A DNA stretch of 58,730 bases from an uncultured Lachnospiraceae bacterium (GTDB lineage Bacteria > Bacillota > Clostridia > Lachnospirales > Lachnospiraceae). Under the pieces are notes generated by a model that was not told the DNA's origin, made no database searches, and worked only from the letters and a program-made list of their open reading frames with translations. The translations under genes and the position numbers were made by a program. The stretch covers positions 1 to 58,730 of the forward strand of contig CATOJE010000014.1 of NCBI GenBank assembly GCA_951800145.1. The letters are read 5' to 3'. This document shows positions 17,082-25,153 of this stretch, piece after piece (position 1 is the stretch's first letter; each line of letters begins with the position of its first letter).

Positions 17082-17918
17082 TTACAGGGAGGCCGCTGAG
17101 ATGCTGTTGTTGAACTGTAAGGGGATGATTTCCTTATCATAGGGAATGAAAAGATTGCCGGAGTAGTACTGCCGGCCTTCTCTTCCGTAGTCCTCCTTCC
17201 GGGAAGAGAGACCCTTATCCTCTGTGTGCCACAGCACCAGATTCGGGATATTCATGGATTGGGCCAGTTCACAGGCCTCCTTTACTGTGCTGTGATGCTT
17301 CTCGTAAGGGCGGAATTCCTCCCGGTCCTTATAGAGGCAGAAGGCCTCGTGGAGGAGCCAGCAGCTGCCCTCTACATAGGGACGGCAGAGAGGGTGGTAG
17401 GGCTCGTCGCCGGCACAGGTCAGCCTTCCTCCCTCCCTCAGTTCGGCTGTAAAGCCAAACTGAGGTGCTTTGGTGGAGTGAATATCAAAAAAGGTTATCT
17501 TCCGGCCTAATATAGAAAGGCTCTGCCCATCCTCCACCGGGATCAGGCGGATCGGGCCGCCTAAAAGCTTCCAGATCTTTTCCTGGGTGGTAAGGCGGCA
17601 GAGGGTGGCGATGGTCTGGATTAAGCCGGGATGACAGTATATAGACAAGGTATCCTGATAAGTGCCCTGGCGGATTTTCTGGCCGATGATGCGGATCATC
17701 CACAGGATCCCCAGGATGTGATCCGTGTGCTCATGGGTGACAAAGATATGGTGAATCCTGGTCAGAGGAACCTGCATGTCCTCCAGAATGGCGAGAATCC
17801 CATTCCCTCCGCCAGCGTCAACCATGAAAAAATCCTCTTCAAAGCGAAGGGCAAAGCAAGTATTATAGCAGCGAGTTACAGTCGCATTTCCTGTGCCGAA
17901 TACATAAAGCTGTTCCAT
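17082..17918 (-). CDS. MBL-fold metallohydrolase, RNase Z-like
   Basis: A 278-residue metallo-beta-lactamase-fold protein with the zinc motif HEHTDH at residues 62-67 and later ligands in GDEPYHP-type and LWHTED contexts. The start VFGTGNATVTRCYNTCFALR resembles the tRNase Z/arylsulfatase branch, but the long substrate arm of true RNase Z is not evident, so function is uncertain. ATG 17918 follows GGAGAGGG; the longer form lacks a ribosome site. It is convergent with the flavoprotein gene and divergent from fbp at 18125. Last residues lie about 65 bp from the palindromic repeat at 16978. Confidence 0.82.
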   Translation of the reverse strand: MEQLYVFGTGNATVTRCYNTCFALRFEEDFFMVDAGGGNGILAILEDMQVPLTRIHHIFVTHEHTDHILGILWMIRIIGQKIRQGTYQDTLSIYCHPGLIQTIATLCRLTTQEKIWKLLGGPIRLIPVEDGQSLSILGRKITFFDIHSTKAPQFGFTAELREGGRLTCAGDEPYHPLCRPYVEGSCWLLHEAFCLYKDREEFRPYEKHHSTVKEACELAQSMNIPNLVLWHTEDKGLSSRKEDYGREGRQYYSGNLFIPYDKEIIPLQFNNSISAASL

Positions 17919-18070
17919 CGTGTCCCTCTCCAATCTTGATTTCCGCGAACAAGCCAAGTGGGCATGGCTGCATGCACATCTGGCGGCTGCCGTACCAATC
18001 GGATTTGTCTTTGTTTTCGTACATGGACAAAATCAGCGGCCCGCGGCTTTCCTTTTTAAAATTCCGATGC

Positions 18071-18076
18071 TATAAT
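18071..18076 (+). promoter_or_regulatory. possible -10 box of fbp
   Basis: TATAAT sits about 49 bp before the fbp ATG; the best -35 (TTTCCT, 17 bp upstream) is poor, which may mean an activator is needed. Confidence 0.4.
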
Positions 18077-18124
18077 GGAATTATACTATAAAAATGTTAA
18101 TATTACAATGTTGGAGGGGATGTA

Positions 18125-20062
18125 ATGCGGGATTTGGACTATTTGCGGCTATTATCAAAGGAGTATCCTACGGTACGCCTGGCCTGCAGCGAGATTATCA
18201 ATCTTCGGGCGATTATGGGGCTGCCCAAAGGGACAGAATACTTTTTCAGTGATCTCCACGGAGAGCATGAGGCGTTTGTACATCTGCTGAAAAGCTCCTC
18301 CGGAATCATCCGGGAGAAGATCAAGGAGACCTTTGGCTACATCATCCCGGAGGAGGAACAGGTAGAGCTGGCGAACCTAATCTATTATCCAGACCGAATG
18401 ATTAATAAGATGACTGCCGGAGGAAAAAATACAGATGACTGGCAGAAGGTTACTATCTACCGTCTGGTGCAGCTCTGCAAGGTGGTATCTTCCAAATATA
18501 CTCGTTCAAAGGTAAGAAAAAAAATGCCTCCGGAATTCGCATACGCCATTGACGAACTGCTGAATGTAGATTATAATGACGAAAATAAAAAGATATATTA
18601 CAGCGAGATTATCCGGACCATCCTGGATGTACAGATCGCGGACAAGTTTATTATCGCCTTAAGCCATCTGATTCAGAATTTAACCATCGACAACCTCCAT
18701 ATAATCGGGGATATTTTTGACCGGGGCCCAAGGGCGGATATTATCATGAATGAGCTGATGCAGTTCCATGATGTGGATATCCAGTGGGGGAATCATGATA
18801 TCTCATGGATGGGAGCAGCCACAGGGAATCTGGCCAGCATCTGCGTGGTGCTGCGCATTGCCATCAGCTATAACAGCTTTGACGTGCTGGAGGATGGCTA
18901 TGGCATTAACCTAAGGCCTCTGTCCATGTTTGCAGCGAATGTTTACCGGGACGATCCCTGCGAGCGGTTCCAGCCGAAGATTCTGGACGAAAATATCTAC
19001 GATGCAGTGGATCCCGGCCTGGCGGCCAGAATGCACAAGGCCATCGCCATCATGCAGTTTAAGCTGGAGGGGCAGATCATAAGGAGGCACCCGGATTATC
19101 AGATGGAGGATCGGATCCTGCTGGAAAGGATCAACTACGAAAAGGGGACGGTGACCATTGGAGATAAGGAATACCCTATGCTGGATATGAACTTCCCCAC
19201 AGTGGATCCCAAGGATCCCCTGCGGCTGAGCCCGGAGGAGGAGGAGCTTCTCTATACCCTGGCTCTTTCCTTCCGCCACAGCGAACTGCTCCACCGCCAC
19301 ATCAAGTTTGTGTACAGCCATGGAAGCATGTACAAATGCTATAATTCCAATCTCCTGTACCATGGATGCATTCCCATGAAAAAGGACGGGGAATTCGACG
19401 AAATGATAATCGACGGAGTGTCCTATTCAGGAAAGGCGCTTCTGGATCTCATCGATCAGCGGGTAAAGAAGGCATACTTCCTCTCTGAATTTGATCCGGA
19501 GAAGGAAAAGTGCCGCGACTTTATGTGGTATCTCTGGTGCGGAGCAAAATCACCGGTATTTGGAAAGGACAGGATGGCTACCTTTGAGAATTACTTTGTG
19601 GAGGATAAGGCCACTCATAAGGAAAACTACAATCCGTATTATAAATTAAGCCAGCAGGTGGAATACTGTGATAAGATTTTAAGAGAATTCGGGCTTCCGG
19701 TAAAGGGCTCCCACATTATCAATGGACATGTGCCAGTAAAGCTGAAGGAGGGAGAGACTCCGGTGAAGGCAGGTGGAAAGCTGTATGTAATCGACGGAGG
19801 CCTGTCCAAGGCTTATCAGTCGAAAACCGGAATTGCCGGGTATACATTGATCTACAATTCCCATCACCTGGCTCTGGCAGAGCACAAGCCCTTTGATCCA
19901 AACCGGGAAAACACGCCGAAGGTTTCGATTGTGGAAAAGATGAAGCGGAGAGTCATGGTGGCGGACACGGATAAGGGCGCTGAGCTGGCACTTCAAATCG
20001 AGGATTTAAAAGAGCTGGTGAGCGCTTACCGGGAAGGGGTTCTGAAAGAAAGGATACGTTAA
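18125..20062 (+). CDS. fbp: fructose-1,6-bisphosphatase, class III
   Basis: A 645-residue class III FBPase, the gluconeogenic enzyme that hydrolyses fructose 1,6-bisphosphate, typical of Firmicutes. It belongs to the calcineurin-like metallophosphatases: metal motifs seen are FSDLHGEHE near residue 41, IGDIFDRGPRAD near 198, and GNHDISWMG near 223, and later SHIINGHVPVK with GLSKAYQ. Length matches the family (about 640-670). GGAGGGG precedes ATG 18125. The HAAS-domain gene follows after 3 bases, so the two are cotranscribed. Confidence 0.95.
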   Translation: MRDLDYLRLLSKEYPTVRLACSEIINLRAIMGLPKGTEYFFSDLHGEHEAFVHLLKSSSGIIREKIKETFGYIIPEEEQVELANLIYYPDRMINKMTAGGKNTDDWQKVTIYRLVQLCKVVSSKYTRSKVRKKMPPEFAYAIDELLNVDYNDENKKIYYSEIIRTILDVQIADKFIIALSHLIQNLTIDNLHIIGDIFDRGPRADIIMNELMQFHDVDIQWGNHDISWMGAATGNLASICVVLRIAISYNSFDVLEDGYGINLRPLSMFAANVYRDDPCERFQPKILDENIYDAVDPGLAARMHKAIAIMQFKLEGQIIRRHPDYQMEDRILLERINYEKGTVTIGDKEYPMLDMNFPTVDPKDPLRLSPEEEELLYTLALSFRHSELLHRHIKFVYSHGSMYKCYNSNLLYHGCIPMKKDGEFDEMIIDGVSYSGKALLDLIDQRVKKAYFLSEFDPEKEKCRDFMWYLWCGAKSPVFGKDRMATFENYFVEDKATHKENYNPYYKLSQQVEYCDKILREFGLPVKGSHIINGHVPVKLKEGETPVKAGGKLYVIDGGLSKAYQSKTGIAGYTLIYNSHHLALAEHKPFDPNRENTPKVSIVEKMKRRVMVADTDKGAELALQIEDLKELVSAYREGVLKERIR

Positions 20063-20065
20063 TAT

Positions 20066-20545
20066 ATGGATAAAAAAGAATTTTTGGAGAAGCTTACGAT
20101 GGCCCTGGCAGGACAGGTATCCCGTTCTGTAATCGAGGAGAATATCCGCTATTATGAGAACTACATCACAGAAGAGACCCGGAAGGGAAATTCCCTGCAC
20201 CAGGTCCTGGAGGCGCTGGGGGATCCCAGACTCATCGCAAAATCCATCATTGATGCCAATGGAGGCGGCAGCGACATGGCTGGCGTCTACGAGGATAGCG
20301 ACAGCGGAGATCATGGCACCACCCCCTTCCGTGAGCAAGAGGAGAGCCGGGACAGCCGCTTCGGCGGCGGGTTCCGTGGATTCCATCTCAGCGGCTTTTG
20401 GGCCATACTCCTTATTTTAGTTATTATTACCTGTGTATTAATGATCGTGGGAACCATTATCGGAGGCATATTTATGCTGATCCGTCCGATCCTGGTGCCG
20501 CTCCTGCTCTTCTGCCTGCTATATTCTCTTATAAAAAGGCGCTGA
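20066..20545 (+). CDS. HAAS/DUF1700 domain membrane protein
   Basis: A 159-residue protein. Residues 1-65 form a helical HAAS-type domain (MDKKEFLEKLTMAL, ENIRYYENYI, VLEALGDPRLIAKSII), the middle is a Gly/Ser/Asp-rich linker, and two hydrophobic segments fill residues 112-155, ending in a positively charged tail KRR. HAAS proteins often pair with PadR-type regulators, which is absent here. It follows fbp by 3 bases and ends in a terminator, so it is the second gene of that transcript. The role is unknown. Confidence 0.82.
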   Translation: MDKKEFLEKLTMALAGQVSRSVIEENIRYYENYITEETRKGNSLHQVLEALGDPRLIAKSIIDANGGGSDMAGVYEDSDSGDHGTTPFREQEESRDSRFGGGFRGFHLSGFWAILLILVIITCVLMIVGTIIGGIFMLIRPILVPLLLFCLLYSLIKRR

Positions 20546-20586
20546 GAAGCGGTAGAAAAATGGCGGTGACGCCGTAATTTATAGAA

Positions 20587-20616
20587 GGGACGCGCTCTTT
20601 GGGGGGCGTCCTTTTT
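20587..20616 (+). terminator. terminator of fbp-HAAS operon
   Basis: GGACGC (20588-20593) pairs with GCGTCC (20606-20611), followed by TTTTT. Confidence 0.7.
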
Positions 20617-20671
20617 GAGTAGGGCTAAAACGAATAATAATTCATAAATAATATGAAATAATAAAGTAATT

Positions 20672-21493
20672 GTGGTGCAAAACATTAACGTTACTGTTTC
20701 AGAGGAAAATTTTGATGATTATATCTGTATTACTGATATTGCAAAAGCCAAAGTCGGTGAGTCTCGAGGAGCAGATGTTGTAAAAAACTGGATGCGAAAC
20801 AGAGCAACTTTGGAATTTTTAGGTACGTGGGAGCAAATTTATAATCCTGCTTTTAAAGTGGTCGAATTCGACCACTTTAAAAGCGAAGCGGGTTTACATA
20901 CATTTGTATTAAGTGTTTCGGAATGGATTGAAAAGACAGAAGCAATAGGATTATTTGTGAAACGTGGAAAATATGGAGGAACGTATGCGCATAAAGATAT
21001 TGCATTTGAATTTGCTTCGGCGATCAGCCCTGTTTTTAAACTATATTTGATCAAAGAATTTCAAAGACTGAAAGAAGTGGAGAATGATGCAAAGAAAATT
21101 GAGTGGGATGCAAAAAGATTTCTGTCTAAAAACAATTATCTGATTCAAACAGATGCGGTTAAAAACTACTTGATCCCGTCAGGAAATTATAAAGAAAATC
21201 TGGAGTGGCTGGCATATGCAGAAGAAGCGGATATTTTGAATGTTGCATTATTCGGATTTACTGCAAAAGCATGGAGGGATGAAAATCCTGAATTGGCAAA
21301 AAAGAATAATGTAAGAGATTTTGCTTCAATAAATGAACTTACAGTTTTGTCTAATTTGGAAACACATAATGCACAAATGATTCGTGAGGGTAGAAATAAG
21401 GCAGAAAGATTTCAAATTTTAAAAGAGATTGCAGAGTATCAGCTGAATGTTCTTAAAGTGGCAGAACAGATAAAATTGATTGAGGAAAAATGA
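20672..21493 (+). CDS. KilA-N domain protein, AT-rich
   Basis: A 273-residue protein with an N-terminal KilA-N/APSES-like DNA-binding domain: YICITDIAKA, VVKNWMRNRATLEFLGTWE, the NPAFKVVEFDHFKSEAG and HTFVLSVSEWIEKTEAIGL blocks and GGTYAHKDIAFEFASAISPVFKLYLIKEFQRLK. The second half is charged and helical. This family is found in phages, mobile elements and genome islands. Base composition is clearly AT-richer than all neighbours, indicating acquisition. GTG 20672 has only a weak ribosome site, so the start is uncertain. The coding sequence contains a perfect 36-bp palindrome (20849-20884). Confidence 0.83.
   Translation: MVQNINVTVSEENFDDYICITDIAKAKVGESRGADVVKNWMRNRATLEFLGTWEQIYNPAFKVVEFDHFKSEAGLHTFVLSVSEWIEKTEAIGLFVKRGKYGGTYAHKDIAFEFASAISPVFKLYLIKEFQRLKEVENDAKKIEWDAKRFLSKNNYLIQTDAVKNYLIPSGNYKENLEWLAYAEEADILNVALFGFTAKAWRDENPELAKKNNVRDFASINELTVLSNLETHNAQMIREGRNKAERFQILKEIAEYQLNVLKVAEQIKLIEEK
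20849..20884. repeat. perfect 36-bp palindrome inside KilA-N gene
   Basis: The 36 bases are identical to their reverse complement and centred on GAATTC. It codes for AFKVVEFDHFKS. In RNA it would form an 18-bp stem or a 16-bp stem with small loop; in DNA it could be a two-fold protein site. Confidence 0.9.
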
Positions 21494-21663
21494 TATATTT
21501 GTATTACAATTTAGACAATATAGGATTGGATAGATTTGAATTATGGATTCAAAAAAGTAAGGAAAAATATTATAATACAGCCACTAGTGTCTTGACTGAA
21601 TATAATCCAGCCAAGACACTGGTGGCAGGTAAGATACACCGAATATCATTGAGCGGACTTTAG
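21490..21663 (+). CDS. small ORF of 57 residues, perhaps truncated
   Basis: The ATG overlaps the KilA-N stop in ATGA, so translation would be coupled. The product begins MIYLYYNLDNIGLDRFELWI, AT-rich like the KilA-N gene, and from about residue 31 runs through the palindromic repeat at 21581-21625 and ends soon after. It may be the 5' remnant of a second gene of the same island cut by the repeat, or a real small protein. I recognise no domain. Confidence 0.4.
   Translation: MIYLYYNLDNIGLDRFELWIQKSKEKYYNTATSVLTEYNPAKTLVAGKIHRISLSGL
21581..21625. repeat. dispersed palindrome, copy 2
   Basis: Arms of about 18 bp (CCACTAGTGTCTTGACTG with its partner, two mismatches that are G-U in one strand) around AATATAATC. 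Same orientation as copy 3 at 23685. Confidence 0.85.
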
Positions 21664-21753
21664 ATACCGCTGCGTTTTCTCCCATCTCTGAAATGTTTCT
21701 TCCCAGATCACCCCAAAAACTATGGTCAAATATACGAAAAATAAAGTTTTTTA

Positions 21754-21798
21754 TTGACTTTTTTATGCATATATGATATAAATGTTATAGTAAACGTT
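21754..21798 (+). promoter_or_regulatory. promoter with LacI-type operator, Gld-like ABC operon
   Basis: TTGACT (21754-21759), 17 bp, TATAAA (21777-21782). Just downstream, GTAAACGTTTTCTG (about 21790-21803) has the AAACGTTT centre typical of LacI/PurR/CcpA operators. Its position would block initiation. Confidence 0.6.
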
Positions 21799-21845
21799 TT
21801 CTGTAAAAATTAACCTATGTTGCAGGCGGAAAGGACAGGCGTGGG

Positions 21846-22790
21846 ATGCTGAGAGTTTGTGGGCTGACGAAGCGGTATGGCGGTTCGACTGCAATACAGG
21901 ATATCAGCTTTAGTGTGAAAACAGGTGAGATCGTAGGTTTGATTGGACATAACGGCTGTGGGAAGTCCACTACCATGAACATTATCACCGGATATCTGGC
22001 GGCCAGTGAGGGAAGGGTTCTGGTGGATGGTGAGGATCATGTGGAGCAGTCCCGGTCTGTCCGGAGGAAGATCGGCTATCTTCCGGAGGCACCGGCTCTG
22101 TATCCGGAGATGACAGTGGAGGAGCAGCTGAGGTTTGCATGTGATCTGAAGGGAATCCAGGATTCGGGGGAAGCGATTTTAAGGGCATGCAGGAAGGCCG
22201 ATGTGCAGAATGTGGGAAGGCGGCTGATACGGAATCTGTCAAAGGGATACCGCCAGCGTATCGGACTGGCACAGGCTTTTTTGGGGAATCCGCCGCTGCT
22301 TATTCTCGATGAGCCCTCCTCGGGGCTGGACCCTTATCAGAATGCGGAGATGCGGGATATTCTTAAGGAAGCCTCGCAGGAGCAGGCGATTCTTTTAAGC
22401 TCTCATGTGCTGTCAGAGGTGGCCGCTATCTGTAACCGGGTTGTTGTTTTGAGTAATGGACGGCTGGCAGCGGATGATACGCCGGGAGGACTGCGGGAGC
22501 GCTTTCGGAAGCCGGGGCTTTTTTCTGTGATTGGAGAGGGCGGGATGGACATTTTCCAGAAGGCTTTACAGGAAAGCAGATGGTTTTCGGATATTCGGAC
22601 AGAGGCGGGGGAGAGACCTGGGGTATTCCAGGCAAGGTTTTCCTGCCAGGCGGAGGATGCATTGTCCTGTCTGATTCCTGTTTTAGAGGAGAGTGGAATT
22701 CATCTGATACAGTTTGGGGCAGTCCTGCCTGATTTGGAAGAGATTTATTTTCAGCTGACAAAGGATCAGAGATATACGACGGTGGATTAG
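21846..22790 (+). CDS. ABC transporter ATP-binding protein, GldA-like
   Basis: A 314-residue ABC ATPase: Walker A GHNGCGKST at residues 34-42, signature LSKGYRQRIGLAQA, Walker B LLILDEPSSGLDP, and the switch His in LLSSHVLSE. The first 230 residues are the nucleotide-binding domain and the last 80 a C-terminal extension often seen in ABC-2 exporters and GldA. It is the first gene of a four-gene set (ATPase, ABC-2 permease, GldG-like, DUF4340) known as the Gld-type exporter layout, whose substrate is usually unknown in non-gliding bacteria. GGAAAGGA lies about 11 bases before ATG. Confidence 0.92.
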   Translation: MLRVCGLTKRYGGSTAIQDISFSVKTGEIVGLIGHNGCGKSTTMNIITGYLAASEGRVLVDGEDHVEQSRSVRRKIGYLPEAPALYPEMTVEEQLRFACDLKGIQDSGEAILRACRKADVQNVGRRLIRNLSKGYRQRIGLAQAFLGNPPLLILDEPSSGLDPYQNAEMRDILKEASQEQAILLSSHVLSEVAAICNRVVVLSNGRLAADDTPGGLRERFRKPGLFSVIGEGGMDIFQKALQESRWFSDIRTEAGERPGVFQARFSCQAEDALSCLIPVLEESGIHLIQFGAVLPDLEEIYFQLTKDQRYTTVD

Positions 22791-22821
22791 AAGTGGAAGA
22801 ATCAGGGACTGAAGCAGGCTC

Positions 22822-22912
22822 CAGGAGTGCAGCAGAGCAGAGAGCACAAGCAGGAACAGGAGCGCAGCAGAACAGGGGCAGAAGCAGATCCAGGAGTGCA
22901 GCAGAGCAGGGA
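22822..22912. repeat. 35-bp tandem repeats before permease gene
   Basis: The block CAGGAGTGCAGCAGAGCAG starts at 22822 and 22891, with a variant at 22857, so the period is 35 then 34 bp. The period is not a multiple of three, so the repeats change frame and are unlikely to be protein coding. Confidence 0.7.
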
Positions 22913-22942
22913 GTGCATACAGGGTATGGAGGCTTAGGGGCG

Positions 22943-23647
22943 ATGACAGCAGTTTGGAAGAAGGAGTTGCGTCAATATCGGACATCCATCATCGGCGCAG
23001 TATTTCTGGCCTCTTATGGGGGATTAATCGGATATTACTTTGTGGTGGGAAATCTTTTGGCTATGAACGGAGACATTACTGCGTTATTTCAGTCCGTGTA
23101 TTCCACTTTGATCGTTCTGATTCCCATTCTCACGATGCGGCTTTTCGCGGAGGAGCGGAAGATGGGGACGGATCAGCTTTTGTTTACTTCCCCGGTGAAT
23201 ATAGGGCGGATTATTCTGGGAAAGTTTTTGGCAGCGCTGGAGATGTTTTGCCTGGGAAGCTTACCTATAGTACTGGATGCGGCAGTGCTGGCTTTTTATG
23301 GATGCTTCCGGCCTCTGGAGACAGCCGGCTGTTTTGTGGGGCTTTTTCTGGCGGGGAGCGGGCTTTTAGGGATGGGGATGTTTGCTTCATCTCTGACAGA
23401 GAATCAGGTGGTGGCGGCCATTGTCAGCTATTTGATGATGATTTTGCTCTGGCTTTTGGATTATCTCAAGTATTATGTCCAGGGAGAGTGGGCGGCGAAG
23501 CTGCTGGGATATCTGTCTTTTCAGACGCATTTTCGGGAGCTGTCATCGGGCATATTCAGCTTTTCGGCAGTGATGTATTTTAGTAGTCTCACAGCGCTTA
23601 TGCTGGGGATGACGTATCTTGTGCTGGAGAGCCGCAGATGGAGATAG
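22943..23647 (+). CDS. ABC-2 type permease, GldF-like
   Basis: A 234-residue membrane protein with six hydrophobic segments beginning MTAVWKKELRQYRTSIIGAVF, then the conserved RLFAEERKMGTDQLLFTSPVN region that faces the ATPase, as in GldF/NosY-type ABC-2 permeases. An open frame reaches back to GTG 22793, adding 50 low-complexity residues, but that stretch is made of 35-bp repeats that shift frame between units, so ATG 22943 is preferred. It is second in the ABC exporter operon, followed by a 35-40 bp palindrome and the GldG-like gene. Confidence 0.85.
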   Translation: MTAVWKKELRQYRTSIIGAVFLASYGGLIGYYFVVGNLLAMNGDITALFQSVYSTLIVLIPILTMRLFAEERKMGTDQLLFTSPVNIGRIILGKFLAALEMFCLGSLPIVLDAAVLAFYGCFRPLETAGCFVGLFLAGSGLLGMGMFASSLTENQVVAAIVSYLMMILLWLLDYLKYYVQGEWAAKLLGYLSFQTHFRELSSGIFSFSAVMYFSSLTALMLGMTYLVLESRRWR

Positions 23648-23649
23648 GG

Positions 23650-23723
23650 CTAGTACATCCTTCAGTAAATGGCTATGGGATGTACTAGTGTCTTGACTGA
23701 ATATAATCCAGTCAAGACACTAG
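23650..23723. repeat. dispersed palindrome, copy 3, with an overlapping hairpin
   Basis: The repeat is 23685-23723: perfect 15-bp arms (CTAGTGTCTTGACTG) around AATATAATC. Immediately before and sharing CTAG is another inverted repeat, CTAGTACATCC (23650-23660) with GGATGTACTAG (23678-23688). The pair fills the gap between two operon genes. Confidence 0.85.
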
Positions 23724-23727
23724 AGGA

Positions 23728-25152
23728 ATGGGGCAGGATATGATGAGAGGAAAAAAGAGGCAGACAGGGCTGGCAGCAGGGGCGATGGTGATTCTTTTTC
23801 TGCTGGCGGGCATGTTATCCCTCCTTTTAACAGAAAATTATGGATGGAAGCTGGATTTGACAGAGAACCGGCTGTACACCTTGTCAGAGGACACAAAGGA
23901 GATTTTATCCCAGCTGGAGCAGCCGGTGAGCATTATTGTGTTTAACCGGGAGGGCGAATATCCCCTTCTTCCAAAAAACCTTTTAGCCAGGTATTCCGGG
24001 TACAGCTCTAAAATTCAGGTTCGCTACTGCGATCCTTACCGGGAGCCGAAGCTGGTGCGGGAGTATGAGGAGCTGGGCTATAAGGTGGAGCTAAATGATC
24101 TGATGATCCAGTCCTTAGGCGGCCGAAAGCAGCTGAAGCTTACGGATTTATATGAGCTTAACCCCTCCCGGACACAGGTGGAGAGGCTGGCGGCGGAGCA
24201 GGAGATTACTTCTGGGATCCACCTGGTGGCAAATGAAGAGAGAGGACGGATTCTTTTTACAGATGGACATGGGGAGGAGCCGTCAGCATCCCTGATGGAT
24301 TTATTTTCCCAGAATCATTACCAGACTTCCTATGCAGAGCTGTCGGTTCAGGGGATTGATAGAGAGACAGCTGCGCTGGTAATTTGTGCACCCAGGAGGG
24401 ACTTTAGCGAAGAGGAGATCCTTTGTATGGAGGAGTATCTTCTGGCCGGGGGAGGGGTAATGGTGTTTTGGGAGCCAGGTACAGAAGGGCTGGAGAGGCT
24501 CGCCGGGCTTCTGGAGGACTGGGGAATCCGGCCCACAAGGGATCTGGTGGAGGAGCCAAAGCTCTATGTGTCTGGCAGCCCCTTAAATGTGGCGGCAACC
24601 TATGGGCAGCATCCGATCAACCAGTATTTTAAGAATAACCGGTACTATGTAGTGGCGCCATCCTGCGTGGCCTTAGAGCAGCTTTATGAAAGTCAGGGAA
24701 CCACGAAAACAGGACAGGTCCTCCGCTCCTCAAAGGATGCATCTGCTGGAGGGCAGGCTCAGCAGGGTCCCTTCAGCTTGGTGCTTAGCTCGGAGCGCAG
24801 GGTGACATCCGAGATAAAAGACCAGGTGACATCTAAGGCAAAGGATCCGGTGGCATCCGGGGCAGAGGGTCAGGTGACAGGAAGGATTCTGGTGTGCGGC
24901 AGCAAAGGGATTTACGGGGATGACATGCTTTCCTCAGAGAAGCTTGCTAATGGAGACTTTTTGGTTCAGGCTGCTGGATGGTGTGTGGGGACAGAGGACA
25001 TGATCCACATACCGCCGAAGGAAATGGGACCGCTTTTACTCCCAATTATATCTTCAGAGGCAAAGGGGTGGGCTATTCTGCTGCTGGGGATTCTGCCGCT
25101 TGGGACCCTGGCTGTGGGGGCAGGCATTTCCCTGCGGAGGAGATATTTATAG
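23728..25152 (+). CDS. GldG-like ABC-associated auxiliary protein
   Basis: A 474-residue protein with a membrane segment near residues 15-35, a long extracytoplasmic part beginning DLTENRLYTLSEDTKEILSQLEQPVSI, characteristic of the GldG/ABC_transp_aux family, and a second membrane segment near the C-terminus before RRRYL. It carries a repetitive insert near residues 345-390 (VTSEIKDQVTSKAKDPVAS), which looks like a recent internal duplication. The start at 23728 has a poor ribosome site; ATG 23740 or 23743 after GGGCAGG are alternatives. It works with the preceding ATPase and permease. Confidence 0.83.
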   Translation: MGQDMMRGKKRQTGLAAGAMVILFLLAGMLSLLLTENYGWKLDLTENRLYTLSEDTKEILSQLEQPVSIIVFNREGEYPLLPKNLLARYSGYSSKIQVRYCDPYREPKLVREYEELGYKVELNDLMIQSLGGRKQLKLTDLYELNPSRTQVERLAAEQEITSGIHLVANEERGRILFTDGHGEEPSASLMDLFSQNHYQTSYAELSVQGIDRETAALVICAPRRDFSEEEILCMEEYLLAGGGVMVFWEPGTEGLERLAGLLEDWGIRPTRDLVEEPKLYVSGSPLNVAATYGQHPINQYFKNNRYYVVAPSCVALEQLYESQGTTKTGQVLRSSKDASAGGQAQQGPFSLVLSSERRVTSEIKDQVTSKAKDPVASGAEGQVTGRILVCGSKGIYGDDMLSSEKLANGDFLVQAAGWCVGTEDMIHIPPKEMGPLLLPIISSEAKGWAILLLGILPLGTLAVGAGISLRRRYL

Positions 25153-25153
25153 G

